The notes: a model not told the origin generated them from the sequence alone. A stretch of 64,000 nt of DNA from Rhizobium oryzicola (GCF_030504645.1 NZ_JAUKWQ010000001.1:620001-684000); one strand, 5' to 3'; positions 45,272-54,008 are shown, counted from the stretch's first letter. Made by a program: numbers and translations.

Positions 45272-46303
45272 ATGACCATGAAAGACGGAAAAACACCGCC
45301 CGCCCGTATGCGCTTCGTCAGCGCTGATCAGGTGGCGCGGCTGGCGGGCGTCTCCCGCTCTGCGGTGTCGCGCACCTTCACGCCGGGCGCCAGCGTTTCG
45401 CCCGCCACCCGTGCAAAGGTGCTGGAGGCGGCGGAAGAACTCGGTTATCACGTCAACGATCTCGCGCGTGGCGTTCTCGCCAATCAGAGCCGTCTGGTCG
45501 GCATCGTCGCCATGAAGCCGGAAGTGGGCTTCCGCTCGCATCTGACAGCTGCCCTCACCAAAGCGCTGATCAAGCGCGGCAGCGTGCCTGTCCTCATCAA
45601 TACCGGGCAGACGGAAGAGGAACTGCTGGCGGCGCAGAAGATGCTGATCGGCCATCGCGCGCAGGCCACCATCATTCTTTCCGGCTCGCCGCCTGCCAGC
45701 TTCTTCGAACTCGCCCATCGCAACGGCCAGCCCATGGTGGTCATTGGTCGTCTTGAAGCTGGTGCCGACCATGTCCATGCCGGCAATTCGGAAGCATCCT
45801 GTCGTGCGGCTGGCGCTTTCGTGGCGGCTGGCCGCAAGCGCCTCGCTTTTGTCGGTTCCAATTCCAACACCCCTTCCATCAAGGAGCGGGAGGATGCCTT
45901 TGTGGCAGAAGCCACGCGCCTTGGTGTTTCGGTCGTGGTCGCACGTGGCAATGATACCGATTACGGCGGCGGTGTCGCTGCCGCGCGGGATCTTTTCGAA
46001 AGAGGAGAGAAGCCCGATGCGGTCTTCTGCGCCAATGATCTCCTGGCCTTCGGGCTGATCGATGTGCTGCGCCGCGAGGGCGGCTTGCGCGTCCCCGAGG
46101 ATGTCGCGGTCATCGGATTTGACGATGTGCCGGAGGCTGCCTGGCTCAGCTACGAACTGACGACCTTCCGGCAGGATCCGCATGTGATGGCCGCGCGTGC
46201 CGTTGATCTTCTGGAGCGCCGCCTATCTGACCCTGATCGGCCCATGGATCGCGAACGCGTCATTCCGGAGCTCGTTATTCGCCAAACCTTCCGTGCGATG
46301 TAA
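45272..46303 (+). CDS. LacI-family transcriptional regulator
   Basis: A 343-residue repressor. The LacI headpiece is FVSADQVARLAGVSRSAVSRTFTPGASVSPATRAKV, seen as the motif VSRSAVSRTF, with the hinge helix NDLARGVLANQS. The periplasmic-binding-protein-like ligand domain follows (LVGIVAMK, VFCANDLLAFGLID, VAVIGFDDVPEA). It starts 1 base after the second permease, so it is the last gene of the ABC operon and probably its local repressor. The ligand is likely the transported compound. Confidence 0.9.
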   Translation: MTMKDGKTPPARMRFVSADQVARLAGVSRSAVSRTFTPGASVSPATRAKVLEAAEELGYHVNDLARGVLANQSRLVGIVAMKPEVGFRSHLTAALTKALIKRGSVPVLINTGQTEEELLAAQKMLIGHRAQATIILSGSPPASFFELAHRNGQPMVVIGRLEAGADHVHAGNSEASCRAAGAFVAAGRKRLAFVGSNSNTPSIKEREDAFVAEATRLGVSVVVARGNDTDYGGGVAAARDLFERGEKPDAVFCANDLLAFGLIDVLRREGGLRVPEDVAVIGFDDVPEAAWLSYELTTFRQDPHVMAARAVDLLERRLSDPDRPMDRERVIPELVIRQTFRAM

Positions 46304-46313
46304 CGGGTTTCCG

Positions 46314-46338
46314 GGAACTCACTCTGCATAATGTGGTT
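46314..46338 (+). promoter_or_regulatory. EcfG-type promoter of the small secreted protein
   Basis: GGAAC (46314-46318), 18 bases, TT (46337-46338); the -10 reads GGTT. It lies 23 bases before the start codon. A hairpin ACCTCC/GGAGGT (46340-46356) overlaps the expected transcription start. Confidence 0.5.
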
Positions 46339-46360
46339 GACCTCCGAAATGGAGGTAAAC

Positions 46361-46687
46361 ATGCGCAACAGGTGTCTTATAAAGCCGCTATTCACTGCGG
46401 CAGTGATCAACGTCACGATCTTTTCTGTAGCCATGGCACAGCAGCCGTCGCAACAGCCCCGGCCCTCTCAGGACTGTACGGTACCGCCCGGCCAGTCTAC
46501 GAAGCCAGGCAATCAGTCGGGCACAGTGGCGCAGCCGGATTTGAGCAAATGCAAGGGTGTCTTGCAGGCGCCGGGTGTGGGGGATGGGGAGATGGTTACG
46601 CCTGCTCCATCCACGGGTAATATGCCCGTCATCAAGCCCGGGCAGTTGCCCCCGGCACAGAATGGCGCAAACTCATCGGGGCGATGA
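46361..46687 (+). CDS. Small secreted Pro/Gln-rich protein, 108 residues
   Basis: Has a signal peptide (KPLFTAAVINVTIFSVAMAQ) and a mature part of about 80 residues rich in Pro, Gln and Gly with two cysteines (QDCTVPPG, DLSKCKGV). It is likely disordered. GGAGG lies 5 bases before the ATG. The EcfG-type promoter suggests a stress-induced periplasmic or secreted protein. Not a family I recognise. Confidence 0.7.
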   Translation: MRNRCLIKPLFTAAVINVTIFSVAMAQQPSQQPRPSQDCTVPPGQSTKPGNQSGTVAQPDLSKCKGVLQAPGVGDGEMVTPAPSTGNMPVIKPGQLPPAQNGANSSGR

Positions 46688-46735
46688 GCGCTGACAGCGC
46701 TTGACCGCCTAAAGTTACTTATAATATCTCTTGCG

Positions 46736-46760
46736 GGAACATATATGACAAGAGGGCGTG
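46736..46760 (+). promoter_or_regulatory. Weak EcfG-like promoter before the semialdehyde dehydrogenase
   Basis: GGAAC (46736-46740), 16 bases, CGTG (46757-46760). One base off the CGTT consensus, 38 bases before the start codon. Confidence 0.3.
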
Positions 46761-46797
46761 TTCTCTTGTCGCGCACTCAGCGGGTCGGGGAGACATC

Positions 46798-48231
46798 ATG
46801 ACCATCTACCAAAACCTTATTGCCGGCGAATGGGTCGGTTCGCAGGGATCGAACAACATCAATCCGTCCGATACCAATGACGTTGTCGGAACCTACGCGC
46901 AGGCAACCGCCGAGGATGTAAAGACGGCGGTGGCTGCGGCCCAGGCTGCGTTTCCGGCCTGGTCGCGCTCCGGCATCCTGGAGCGCCACGCCATTCTGCG
47001 CAAGGCGTCAGATGAAATCCTGGCCCGCAAAGAAGAGCTTGGCCGTCTTCTGTCGCGCGAAGAAGGCAAGACGCTCGCCGAAGGCATCGGCGAAACGATC
47101 CGCGCCGCGCAGATTTTCGATTTCTTTGCAGGCGAAGCTCTTCGTCTGGCCGGTGAGGTTCTGCCTTCTGCGCGTCCGAACATTGGCGTTGAAATCACCC
47201 GCGAGCCGATCGGCGTTATCGGCATCATCACGCCCTGGAACTTCCCGATCGCCATCCCGGCCTGGAAGATTGCACCGGCGCTTTGCTACGGCAATACGGT
47301 CGTCTTCAAGCCGGCCGATCTGGTTCCGGGCTGCTCCTGGGCCATCGTCGACATCCTGCATCGTGCAGGCCTGCCGAAGGGCGTTCTGAACCTCGTCATG
47401 GGTCGCGGTTCGGTCGTTGGTCAGGCGATGCTGGATCATCCGGGCATTGCCGGCATCACCTTTACCGGCTCGACCGGCACCGGCAAGCGCGTGGCACTGG
47501 CCTCCATCGAACATAACCGCAAATTCCAGCTGGAAATGGGCGGCAAGAACCCGATGATCGTTCTCGACGACGCCGATCTCAACGTTGCCGTCGAAGCGGC
47601 TGCCAATTCCGGCTTCTTCTCCACCGGCCAGCGTTGCACGGCATCCTCGCGCCTGATCGTGACGGAAGGCATTCACGACAAGTTCGTGGCGGCTCTCACG
47701 GAACGCCTGAGCAAGCTGAATGTCGATCACGCGCTGAAGGAAGGCACGCATATCGGCCCGGTCGTGGATGAAAAGCAGCTGCAGCAGGATTGCGACTACA
47801 TCGAAATCGGCAAGCAGGAAGGCGCAAAGCTTGCCTTCGGCGGCGAACGCCTTGAGCGCGAAACGCCCGGCTTCTATCTGCAGCCGACGCTGTTCACGGA
47901 AGCGACCAACCAGATGCGTATCTCCCGCGAGGAAATCTTCGGCCCTGTTGCCGCTGTCATCCGCGTCAAGGACTACGAAGAAGCTCTGGCCGTTGCCAAC
48001 GACACGCCGTTTGGCCTGTCTGCCGGCATCGCCACCACCAGCCTGAAGCATGCAACGCACTTCAAGCGCAATTCGGAGGCCGGCATGGTGATGGTGAACC
48101 TGCCGACCGCAGGCGTCGATTTCCACGTGCCGTTCGGCGGCCGGAAGGGCTCGTCCTTCGGCCCGCGTGAGCAGGGCAAGTATGCTGCTGAGTTCTTCAC
48201 CGTCGTGAAGACGGCCTATACGCTGGCCTAA
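46798..48231 (+). CDS. NAD(P)-dependent semialdehyde dehydrogenase (alpha-ketoglutaric semialdehyde type)
   Basis: A 477-residue aldehyde dehydrogenase. Motifs are TPWNFPIAIPAWKIAPAL, FTGSTGTGKRVA, the glutamate segment LEMGGKNPMIV and catalytic Cys280 in FFSTGQRCTASSR. The pattern GQRCTASSR and the end PFGGRKGSSFGPREQGKYA are typical of 2-ketoglutaric semialdehyde dehydrogenases, which make 2-oxoglutarate from pentoses, hexuronates or hydroxyproline. Succinate semialdehyde is an alternative substrate. ATG 46798 has GGGGAG 5 bases upstream. It is monocistronic, with a bidirectional terminator after it. Confidence 0.85.
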   Translation: MTIYQNLIAGEWVGSQGSNNINPSDTNDVVGTYAQATAEDVKTAVAAAQAAFPAWSRSGILERHAILRKASDEILARKEELGRLLSREEGKTLAEGIGETIRAAQIFDFFAGEALRLAGEVLPSARPNIGVEITREPIGVIGIITPWNFPIAIPAWKIAPALCYGNTVVFKPADLVPGCSWAIVDILHRAGLPKGVLNLVMGRGSVVGQAMLDHPGIAGITFTGSTGTGKRVALASIEHNRKFQLEMGGKNPMIVLDDADLNVAVEAAANSGFFSTGQRCTASSRLIVTEGIHDKFVAALTERLSKLNVDHALKEGTHIGPVVDEKQLQQDCDYIEIGKQEGAKLAFGGERLERETPGFYLQPTLFTEATNQMRISREEIFGPVAAVIRVKDYEEALAVANDTPFGLSAGIATTSLKHATHFKRNSEAGMVMVNLPTAGVDFHVPFGGRKGSSFGPREQGKYAAEFFTVVKTAYTLA

Positions 48232-48245
48232 GCATCTATCGCCTC

Positions 48246-48288
48246 AAAAAAACCGCCCGCGCCAGACCTGTTCGGGCGGTTTCGTTTT
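48246..48288. terminator. Bidirectional terminator
   Basis: AAACCGCCCG (48250-48259) pairs with CGGGCGGTTT (48273-48282), with an A-run before and CGTTTTTT after. It serves the dehydrogenase on the plus strand and the metalloprotease on the minus strand. Confidence 0.92.
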
Positions 48289-49434
48289 TTATACGTACCA
48301 GATGCCGTCCTTGATGGCCGTCGCGACATTAGACTGGTTTTCCTGGCTTTCGGAGAAGTCTGCCATCAGTTTTTCGCGGGCGTAGCCACCGGCAAGCTTG
48401 CCTTCCCAGAAGCTGAACCCGCCTGCGTCCGGCGCACGGCCCAGCACATTCTTGTAGACCAGCGTCACAAAGGACGTGTTGTTGACAGTCTGTGGCGTGC
48501 CGTAGGTCGACTTGAACTCGTTGGAATCGATGAAGTTGGCGGCCATCCAGACGAGATCGCCCTTGTTGGTATCCAACTGCTTGATCCAGAAACCAAGGCC
48601 GGACTTGTCCGGCGTACGGTTCAAGGCGGCCTGATACAGCCGATAGACCTGGCCTGCATTGCCGCTGGTATCGAAAGCCAGCGTGCCATCGGTGAATTGC
48701 AGCCGCTCGATATTGGTCAGCTGGTCTGTGCCCTGGCCGACCGCAGTAATGGTCGCACCGGATTTCGTGATGGTGATTGCCGCGCGGTTGGTGGAGAAGA
48801 TGGCCGTATCGATGCCCGCTAAACCATCGATCACGTCATTTCCAGAGGTCAGCACAAAAGTATCATTGCCAGCGGTCGCCACGAAGGCTGGGCCATACAG
48901 AGCCTGTACACCCGCGATGTCTCCGCTGTTCAGCGTGAGCTGATCATTGGAGTAGGTGTACATGATCTGCGTCTTGTCGTCGGTATGACCCAGGCCAAGC
49001 GTATGGCCGATTTCGTGGAGCGCAGTCGTATAAAAGTTCGCCCCTTGGCCCAGCAAAGTAGCCTTGTTCGTGGACCAGCTTTCCGCCGTATCAAAGCGAA
49101 TCTCCGCGCCTGAGATCGAGTAGTTGACGCCATTCAGCGTCGTCGAGCTCCAGCTTGCCTCGCCGAGAGTCTTGCCGGGACCATCAATTGCATCCCAACC
49201 CAGTCGGAGCTGCGTCGAGGTGCCATCGGCGACTTCCACGAACTTGATGTTGGCGACGGCTTCCCATGCTTTGAAGGCATCGCGGATCAGTTGCTGGTAA
49301 TTCGGATCTGTAATGGCGGCCGTGAAATTATATCCGCCCCAGCTTTTCGTTGCAAAGCTCCACGTTACCTGTCCGCCCGAAGTTCCGTAGGTTGCGTCAC
49401 CCCATTTCGGACCGGATAAACTGTAAGATGCCAT
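48289..49434 (-). CDS. Secreted zinc metalloprotease (M10/serralysin-like) with DUF4214 tail
   Basis: A 381-residue extracellular protease without a Sec signal peptide. The zinc site HEIGHTLGLGH occupies residues 140-150, followed by a Met-turn (TQIMYTYS). After it comes one weak RTX-like repeat (GNDTFVLTSGNDVIDGLAG) and then a DUF4214 domain (YQAALNRTPDKSGLGFWIKQ; VLGRAPDAGGFSFWEG). That layout is typical of proteins exported by type I secretion, but no type I transporter is encoded nearby. ATG 49434 has GGAGGGG 5 bases upstream. The substrate is unknown. Confidence 0.85.
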   Translation of the reverse strand: MASYSLSGPKWGDATYGTSGGQVTWSFATKSWGGYNFTAAITDPNYQQLIRDAFKAWEAVANIKFVEVADGTSTQLRLGWDAIDGPGKTLGEASWSSTTLNGVNYSISGAEIRFDTAESWSTNKATLLGQGANFYTTALHEIGHTLGLGHTDDKTQIMYTYSNDQLTLNSGDIAGVQALYGPAFVATAGNDTFVLTSGNDVIDGLAGIDTAIFSTNRAAITITKSGATITAVGQGTDQLTNIERLQFTDGTLAFDTSGNAGQVYRLYQAALNRTPDKSGLGFWIKQLDTNKGDLVWMAANFIDSNEFKSTYGTPQTVNNTSFVTLVYKNVLGRAPDAGGFSFWEGKLAGGYAREKLMADFSESQENQSNVATAIKDGIWYV

Positions 49435-49472
49435 ATGCGCCCCTCCAGAGGTGGTTGTGTCGTGTACGAAAG

Positions 49473-49489
49473 GTGATCGAATTCGTCAC
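49473..49489. promoter_or_regulatory. Near-palindrome around CGAATTCG
   Basis: GTGAT-CGAATTCG-TCAC is symmetric except for one extra T. It lies 39 bases before the metalloprotease start on the minus strand. The rest of the 316-base gap up to 49750 has no gene; it contains two GGTTAA copies near 49695-49708 just before manC. Confidence 0.3.
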
Positions 49490-49750
49490 TCTTTTCCGTT
49501 ATATCAGAAGAAGATGATTTGGCATCTATCAATCCAGTCTGCATGAATGGGGGCTGGTGCACTCCATATGGGCCATTTCCCCACAAACCAGGGCGCATAA
49601 GGTTTCGACTATGGCGCGTCCTTCACTCTCCGACCATTCGTAACAAACCGTTGCGCCTTATCTCGCGTGCCGCTAAACGTGCTGGGCCTCGTTCAAGGGT
49701 TAACGAGGGTTAATCCGCAATTTCAAGCCGTCAAAGGGTGTTGCAGAGTA

Positions 49751-51181
49751 ATGACCGTTCAAAAAATCGTTCCCGTGATCATGGCTGGCGGCAAGGGAAC
49801 ACGCCTCTGGCCGCTGTCTCGTGCAGCTGCGCCCAAGCAGTTCATCGAATTGATCGGTCACCAGACGCTCTTCCAGAAAACGCTTGAGCGCGTTTCGGAT
49901 GCTTCGCTGTTCGAAGCACCTGTCGTTATCACAAACGAGGAATTCCGCTTCCTCGTGGCGGAGCAGGCGCGTGCGGCTGGCGTCGATCTCTCCGCCGTCG
50001 TGCTGGAGCCGGTAGCCCGCAACACGGCTGCGGCTATCGCTGCTGCCGCCGCTGTCGTCGCAAGTCGTTTCGGCGAAAATGCGATCATCCAGGTTCTGCC
50101 ATCGGACCATGATATTGATGCCGGCGATGCTTACGTATCGGCCGTTCGCGAAGCGGCTGCCGCTGCGGCGCAAGGCTATATCGTGACCTTCGGCATCCAG
50201 CCAACGGAGCCGGCCACCGGTTTCGGCTATATCGAAGAGGGTGACGCGCTAAAGGGCCATGCCCGAAAGATCCGCCGTTTCGTGGAAAAGCCGAACCTGG
50301 AAAAGGCCAAGGAAATGCTGGCGGCCGGCGGCTTCTATTGGAATTCCGGCATTTTCTTCTATCCGCTTCCGGTGCTGCGCGCGGAGCTGCAGAAGTTTGC
50401 CCCCGCTGTTCTGGATGCGGCTGATACGGCCGTTGCCAAGGCCGTGCACGACCTCGATTTCACGCGCCTCAACGCCGAAGCCTTCTCGGCGTCACCGGAT
50501 ATCTCCATCGACTATGCCGTCATGGAAAAGACCGACAAGGCCGCCGTCATCCCGACAGGCTTCGCCTGGTCAGATCTCGGCAGCTGGGACGCGCTGTGGA
50601 AGAACAATGAGGCTGACGGCAACGGCAACGTCGCTTCGGAAAACACCACGCTTGTCGAAACGAAGAACTCGCTGGTCATCACGCGCGGCACGCATGTCGC
50701 CGTCCAGGGTCTGGAAGACATTGCCGTTATCGCCAGCGAAGATGCCGTCTATGTCGGCCATCTCAGCCACAGCCAGGAAGTCGGCAAGCTGGTCAAGATG
50801 CTGTCTGCTGATGCCAGCAAAGCGAAGCTGACGGAAAACCATCCGACCTGCTATCGCCCCTGGGGTGGCTACACATCGGTGCTGAACGGCGAACGCTTCC
50901 AGGTGAAGCGCATCTTCGTACATCCGGGCAAGAAGCTGTCACTGCAGAAGCATCATCACCGCTCTGAGCACTGGATCGTCGTGCGCGGCACGGCTGAGGT
51001 CACCGTGGGCGATCACGTGCAGATGCTGCGCGAGAACGAATCCGTCTATATCCCGCTCGGCGAAGTCCATCGGCTCGTCAATCCCGGCAAGATCATGCTG
51101 GAGTTGATCGAGGTGCAGACCGGCTCCTATCTCGGCGAAGACGACATCATCCGTATTTCGGACGAGTTCGGTCGCAACTGA
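49751..51181 (+). CDS. manC: Mannose-1-phosphate guanylyltransferase / mannose-6-phosphate isomerase
   Basis: A bifunctional 476-residue enzyme. It makes GDP-mannose from mannose-1-phosphate and GTP, and mannose-6-phosphate from fructose-6-phosphate. The N-terminal nucleotidyltransferase has VIMAGGKGTRLWPLSR and FVEKP; the C-terminal cupin isomerase has HPGKKLSLQKHHHRSEHWIV. I start it at ATG 49751; an earlier in-frame start adds 28 residues without similarity to the family. It is convergent with the phosphomannomutase gene, and the two share a terminator. GDP-mannose serves surface polysaccharides and GDP-fucose. Confidence 0.94.
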   Translation: MTVQKIVPVIMAGGKGTRLWPLSRAAAPKQFIELIGHQTLFQKTLERVSDASLFEAPVVITNEEFRFLVAEQARAAGVDLSAVVLEPVARNTAAAIAAAAAVVASRFGENAIIQVLPSDHDIDAGDAYVSAVREAAAAAAQGYIVTFGIQPTEPATGFGYIEEGDALKGHARKIRRFVEKPNLEKAKEMLAAGGFYWNSGIFFYPLPVLRAELQKFAPAVLDAADTAVAKAVHDLDFTRLNAEAFSASPDISIDYAVMEKTDKAAVIPTGFAWSDLGSWDALWKNNEADGNGNVASENTTLVETKNSLVITRGTHVAVQGLEDIAVIASEDAVYVGHLSHSQEVGKLVKMLSADASKAKLTENHPTCYRPWGGYTSVLNGERFQVKRIFVHPGKKLSLQKHHHRSEHWIVVRGTAEVTVGDHVQMLRENESVYIPLGEVHRLVNPGKIMLELIEVQTGSYLGEDDIIRISDEFGRN

Positions 51182-51203
51182 TCCTGCTGATCAAGTCAAA
51201 TAA

Positions 51204-51242
51204 AAGCCCCGCCGATCGCTGACCGGCGGGGCTTTTTGTTTG
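51204..51242. terminator. Bidirectional terminator between manC and phosphomannomutase
   Basis: AAGCCCCGCCG (51205 on) pairs with CGGCGGGGCTT around about 8 bases. TTTTTGTTT follows on the plus strand, and an A-rich stretch precedes it for the minus strand. Confidence 0.92.
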
Positions 51243-51256
51243 GGGATGCCCAAAGC

Positions 51257-52675
51257 TCAGCCGCGTTTGGATGCCCAGTCGCGGATCAGGCCAAGTCCAG
51301 CGTACAGCAACTCGTTGGCGGCGGCTTCCGTTTCCGCTTCCACATAGCAGCGCATTTCCGGTGCATTGCCGGACGGGCGGAAGTGGATGATGCGGCCATT
51401 GTCGAGCGTCACGCGCAGCCCGTCGATATCGCTCGTCCCGGCGACCGTGCCGACAGGAGCGAGGAAGGCAGCAAGGTTGTCGGATGACTGGCGCAGATGC
51501 GCCATGAGCGCGGCACTCGTTTCGACGGGGAAGTTTTCCAATCGGTCCGCTGCCGCCACCGGCAGCTTATAGGAGGAGGCAACGGCGGAGAGCGACTGCT
51601 TCTGCGACGCGGCACGCGACAGGACCGCCAGGATCGGCAGGAAGCTGTCACGCGTCGGAAGGGCGGTGAAAAGAGTACCGTTGACGGTGAAATCGCTGCC
51701 GACGAGAACGCCGCCATTGGCCTCGAAGCCGAGGATCTTGTCCTCGCCCTTGGCGCGGGCCTCGTCCATGCCGGCAATCACGAAGGGCGAACCGACTTTG
51801 GTGCGGATGACGCCGTAGCTGCCAGCGGCCTCGATGCCGGAATTGGAGGTAACGGGTGTCACGACCGTCGTCGCTCCGAGGAAATTGGCGGCAATCAAGC
51901 CCAAGAGGTCGCCCCGCAGCGGCGTGCCCGTCTCATCCGCCACCAGCGGGCGGTCGCCATCGCCATCGGCAGAGACGATGCCATCGAGCTTGTGCTCGGC
52001 GGCCCAGGCCTGCATCGCGCTGATCGTCTCCGGCGAGACGGCTTCGGTATCGACGGGAATGAAGGTTTCGGAGCGGCCAAGCGCGATGACCTCGGCGCCG
52101 TAATGCGAGAAGACCTCCACCAGCATGTCGCGGGCAACCGTGCTGTGCTGGTAGACGCCGATCTTCAAGCCGGCAAGCGTGCCTGATGCGAGCAGCGCCT
52201 TGTTGCGGGCCAGAAACTCGGTGTCGCATTCGGCAGCCGCATTGCGCATCTCCGCATCACTGCCGTTGCCGGCCTCCGGGATGCCTTGGACCGCGCGAAT
52301 GATGGCCGTTTCATCCTGCTTGTCGATCTCGCCATCGGGCCGGTAGAACTTGATGCCGTTGCGATCTGCCGGAATATGCGATCCGGTGATCATCAGGCTC
52401 GCCACACCGCGCTTGATGCCGTAGAGCGCCAGCGCCGGCGTCGGCAGCGTGCCGCAATCCACCACGTTGAAGCCGATTGCACTCAGTGCTGCCGCGCAAT
52501 TTTCCGCAATGGCCGGGCTGGAAGGCCGGAAATCCTGACCGATCAGAATGTCGTCGCCAGCCTTGGCGCGACCTGTTTCCAGGAGATACTGTCCAAAAGC
52601 TTCCGCATAGCGCTTGGAGGCCGGTCCCACCAGATCGACCGATAGACCCCTGAGGCCGCTTGTTCCGAATTTCAT
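51257..52675 (-). CDS. manB: Phosphomannomutase
   Basis: Interconverts mannose-6-phosphate and mannose-1-phosphate, feeding ManC. The 472-residue phosphohexomutase has the catalytic serine in TGSHIPADRNG, the metal loop DGDGDR, the sugar-binding segment GFEANGGVL and the phosphate-binding FRPSGNAPE. ATG 52675 is chosen because GGGAG lies 5 bases upstream; the ATG three bases before it is too close to that site. A glucose-1-phosphate role cannot be excluded, but the manC neighbour favours mannose. Confidence 0.9.
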   Translation of the reverse strand: MKFGTSGLRGLSVDLVGPASKRYAEAFGQYLLETGRAKAGDDILIGQDFRPSSPAIAENCAAALSAIGFNVVDCGTLPTPALALYGIKRGVASLMITGSHIPADRNGIKFYRPDGEIDKQDETAIIRAVQGIPEAGNGSDAEMRNAAAECDTEFLARNKALLASGTLAGLKIGVYQHSTVARDMLVEVFSHYGAEVIALGRSETFIPVDTEAVSPETISAMQAWAAEHKLDGIVSADGDGDRPLVADETGTPLRGDLLGLIAANFLGATTVVTPVTSNSGIEAAGSYGVIRTKVGSPFVIAGMDEARAKGEDKILGFEANGGVLVGSDFTVNGTLFTALPTRDSFLPILAVLSRAASQKQSLSAVASSYKLPVAAADRLENFPVETSAALMAHLRQSSDNLAAFLAPVGTVAGTSDIDGLRVTLDNGRIIHFRPSGNAPEMRCYVEAETEAAANELLYAGLGLIRDWASKRG

Positions 52676-52743
52676 CATGACTCCCGAAAATGGCTGAAGT
52701 GTCGCGACAGTCTTAAAGCCTGCCGGCTTTCTTGTGGCAAGCC

Positions 52744-53853
52744 CTACTGCTTGGCGATGAGCTTGCGGTAGAGATCGGCATAGCGATCCGCCATCTGCTC
52801 GGCCTGAAAGAGGTCCAGGTATCGCTGGCGCGCGGCCGTTCCGAGGGGCACTGCAAGCTCCGGCTCATTCCACAACCGTTGCATCGCCTGTGCAAGGGCG
52901 GGAACATCCGCGGGAGGAATAACAAGACCTGTCACCTCATGCTGGTTCACGAAGCTGGTTCCCGTACCGATCTCGCAGGAGATCATCGGCTTGCCTCGCA
53001 TCGCCGCCTCCACCAGCGAAAGCCCGAAGGCTTCCGAGCGCAGATGGGAGGGGAAGGCCAGCCCAAGGCTGAGGTCGAGGATTGCCAGCTTGTCCTCGTC
53101 CGGCAGGCTACCGAGGAAATGCACGTTTTTCAAACCGCGGCGTTCCGCATCCTGCCGATAGGACGGGTCGCCATCGCCGATCAAAACAACCGGCAGCCCG
53201 GTCTTTTCGGCGGCATCCAGGAGAAAATGGATGCCCTTGTAGTAGCGGAATACGCCGACGAACAGGAAAAACCGCTCCGGCAGTTGCTTGCGCCACTTGG
53301 CCTTCAACGCTTCATCGACCGGCGGATAGGATTTTTCGCTGAGGCCCAGCGGGATGGACGATACCTTGCCGCGATATCGCTGCAGTACCGGACTCGATGC
53401 AATATAGTTGGGCGAGGTCGCCACGATATGATCGACACTGCCGAGGAAGCGATGCATCAGCGGCTCATAAAGGCGCAGCAGCGTCTTCTGTTTCACAATG
53501 TCGGAATGATAGGTCACGATGGTCGGCTTCTTCCGCGGTGCGCTAAAATGCACGACATCCATCAGCGGCCAGGGATAATGGTAATGAATGATGTCGGCTT
53601 CGGCCTGCAGCGTGCGGAAGCGACCAAACACCGACCTTGAAAAGCCGGTGGAGGCGAATTCGAAATCCAGCTTTGCCTTGTAGGCCATGTGGCCATCGAA
53701 GAGCCGCGAGTTCTCCTGCGGCTTTTCGCTGAGCGACAGCACGTCGGATCGAATGCCCTGGCTGGCTACGCCGGTGCAGATCGCATGAATGGTGCGTTCG
53801 ACGCCTCCAAAGGTGTCCGGCCAATAGGTCTTGAAGAAGTGCAGAACTTTCAT
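52744..53853 (-). CDS. Glycosyltransferase family 4
   Basis: A 369-residue retaining glycosyltransferase of the GT-B fold. The N-terminal acceptor domain starts MKVLHFFKTYWPDTFGGVER. The donor domain has FLFVGVFRYYKGIHFLLDAA and the EX7E motif in SEAFGLSLVEAA. Relatives are mannosyltransferases for exopolysaccharide or lipopolysaccharide, fitting the adjacent GDP-mannose genes. I prefer ATG 53853; an ATG 12 bases upstream directly abuts the GGAG. The gene follows in the same direction before phosphomannomutase, with a 68-base gap. Confidence 0.88.
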   Translation of the reverse strand: MKVLHFFKTYWPDTFGGVERTIHAICTGVASQGIRSDVLSLSEKPQENSRLFDGHMAYKAKLDFEFASTGFSRSVFGRFRTLQAEADIIHYHYPWPLMDVVHFSAPRKKPTIVTYHSDIVKQKTLLRLYEPLMHRFLGSVDHIVATSPNYIASSPVLQRYRGKVSSIPLGLSEKSYPPVDEALKAKWRKQLPERFFLFVGVFRYYKGIHFLLDAAEKTGLPVVLIGDGDPSYRQDAERRGLKNVHFLGSLPDEDKLAILDLSLGLAFPSHLRSEAFGLSLVEAAMRGKPMISCEIGTGTSFVNQHEVTGLVIPPADVPALAQAMQRLWNEPELAVPLGTAARQRYLDLFQAEQMADRYADLYRKLIAKQ

Positions 53854-53932
53854 GCGGTGGGGCATCTCCGGGTGCTGTGGATGTCTGCTTATCCTGCTCT
53901 GCCGCAGCTGTGAAGGTTTTCCGGCGCTCGGG

Positions 53933-53998
53933 CCTTATCCGCCAGATGCCATTCATCAACCTGACATCATCCCGACATAGTCCTTTCCGCGGATAAGG
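53933..53998. promoter_or_regulatory. Inverted pair CCTTATCCGC / GCGGATAAGG before the LacI gene
   Basis: Perfect 10-base complements at 53933-53942 and 53989-53998, with a third CTTATCC at 53888-53894. The last copy overlaps the ribosome binding region of the LacI-type gene, so it is a candidate autoregulatory operator, possibly looping. Confidence 0.4.
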
Positions 53999-54008
53999 AA
54001 AATTGCAT

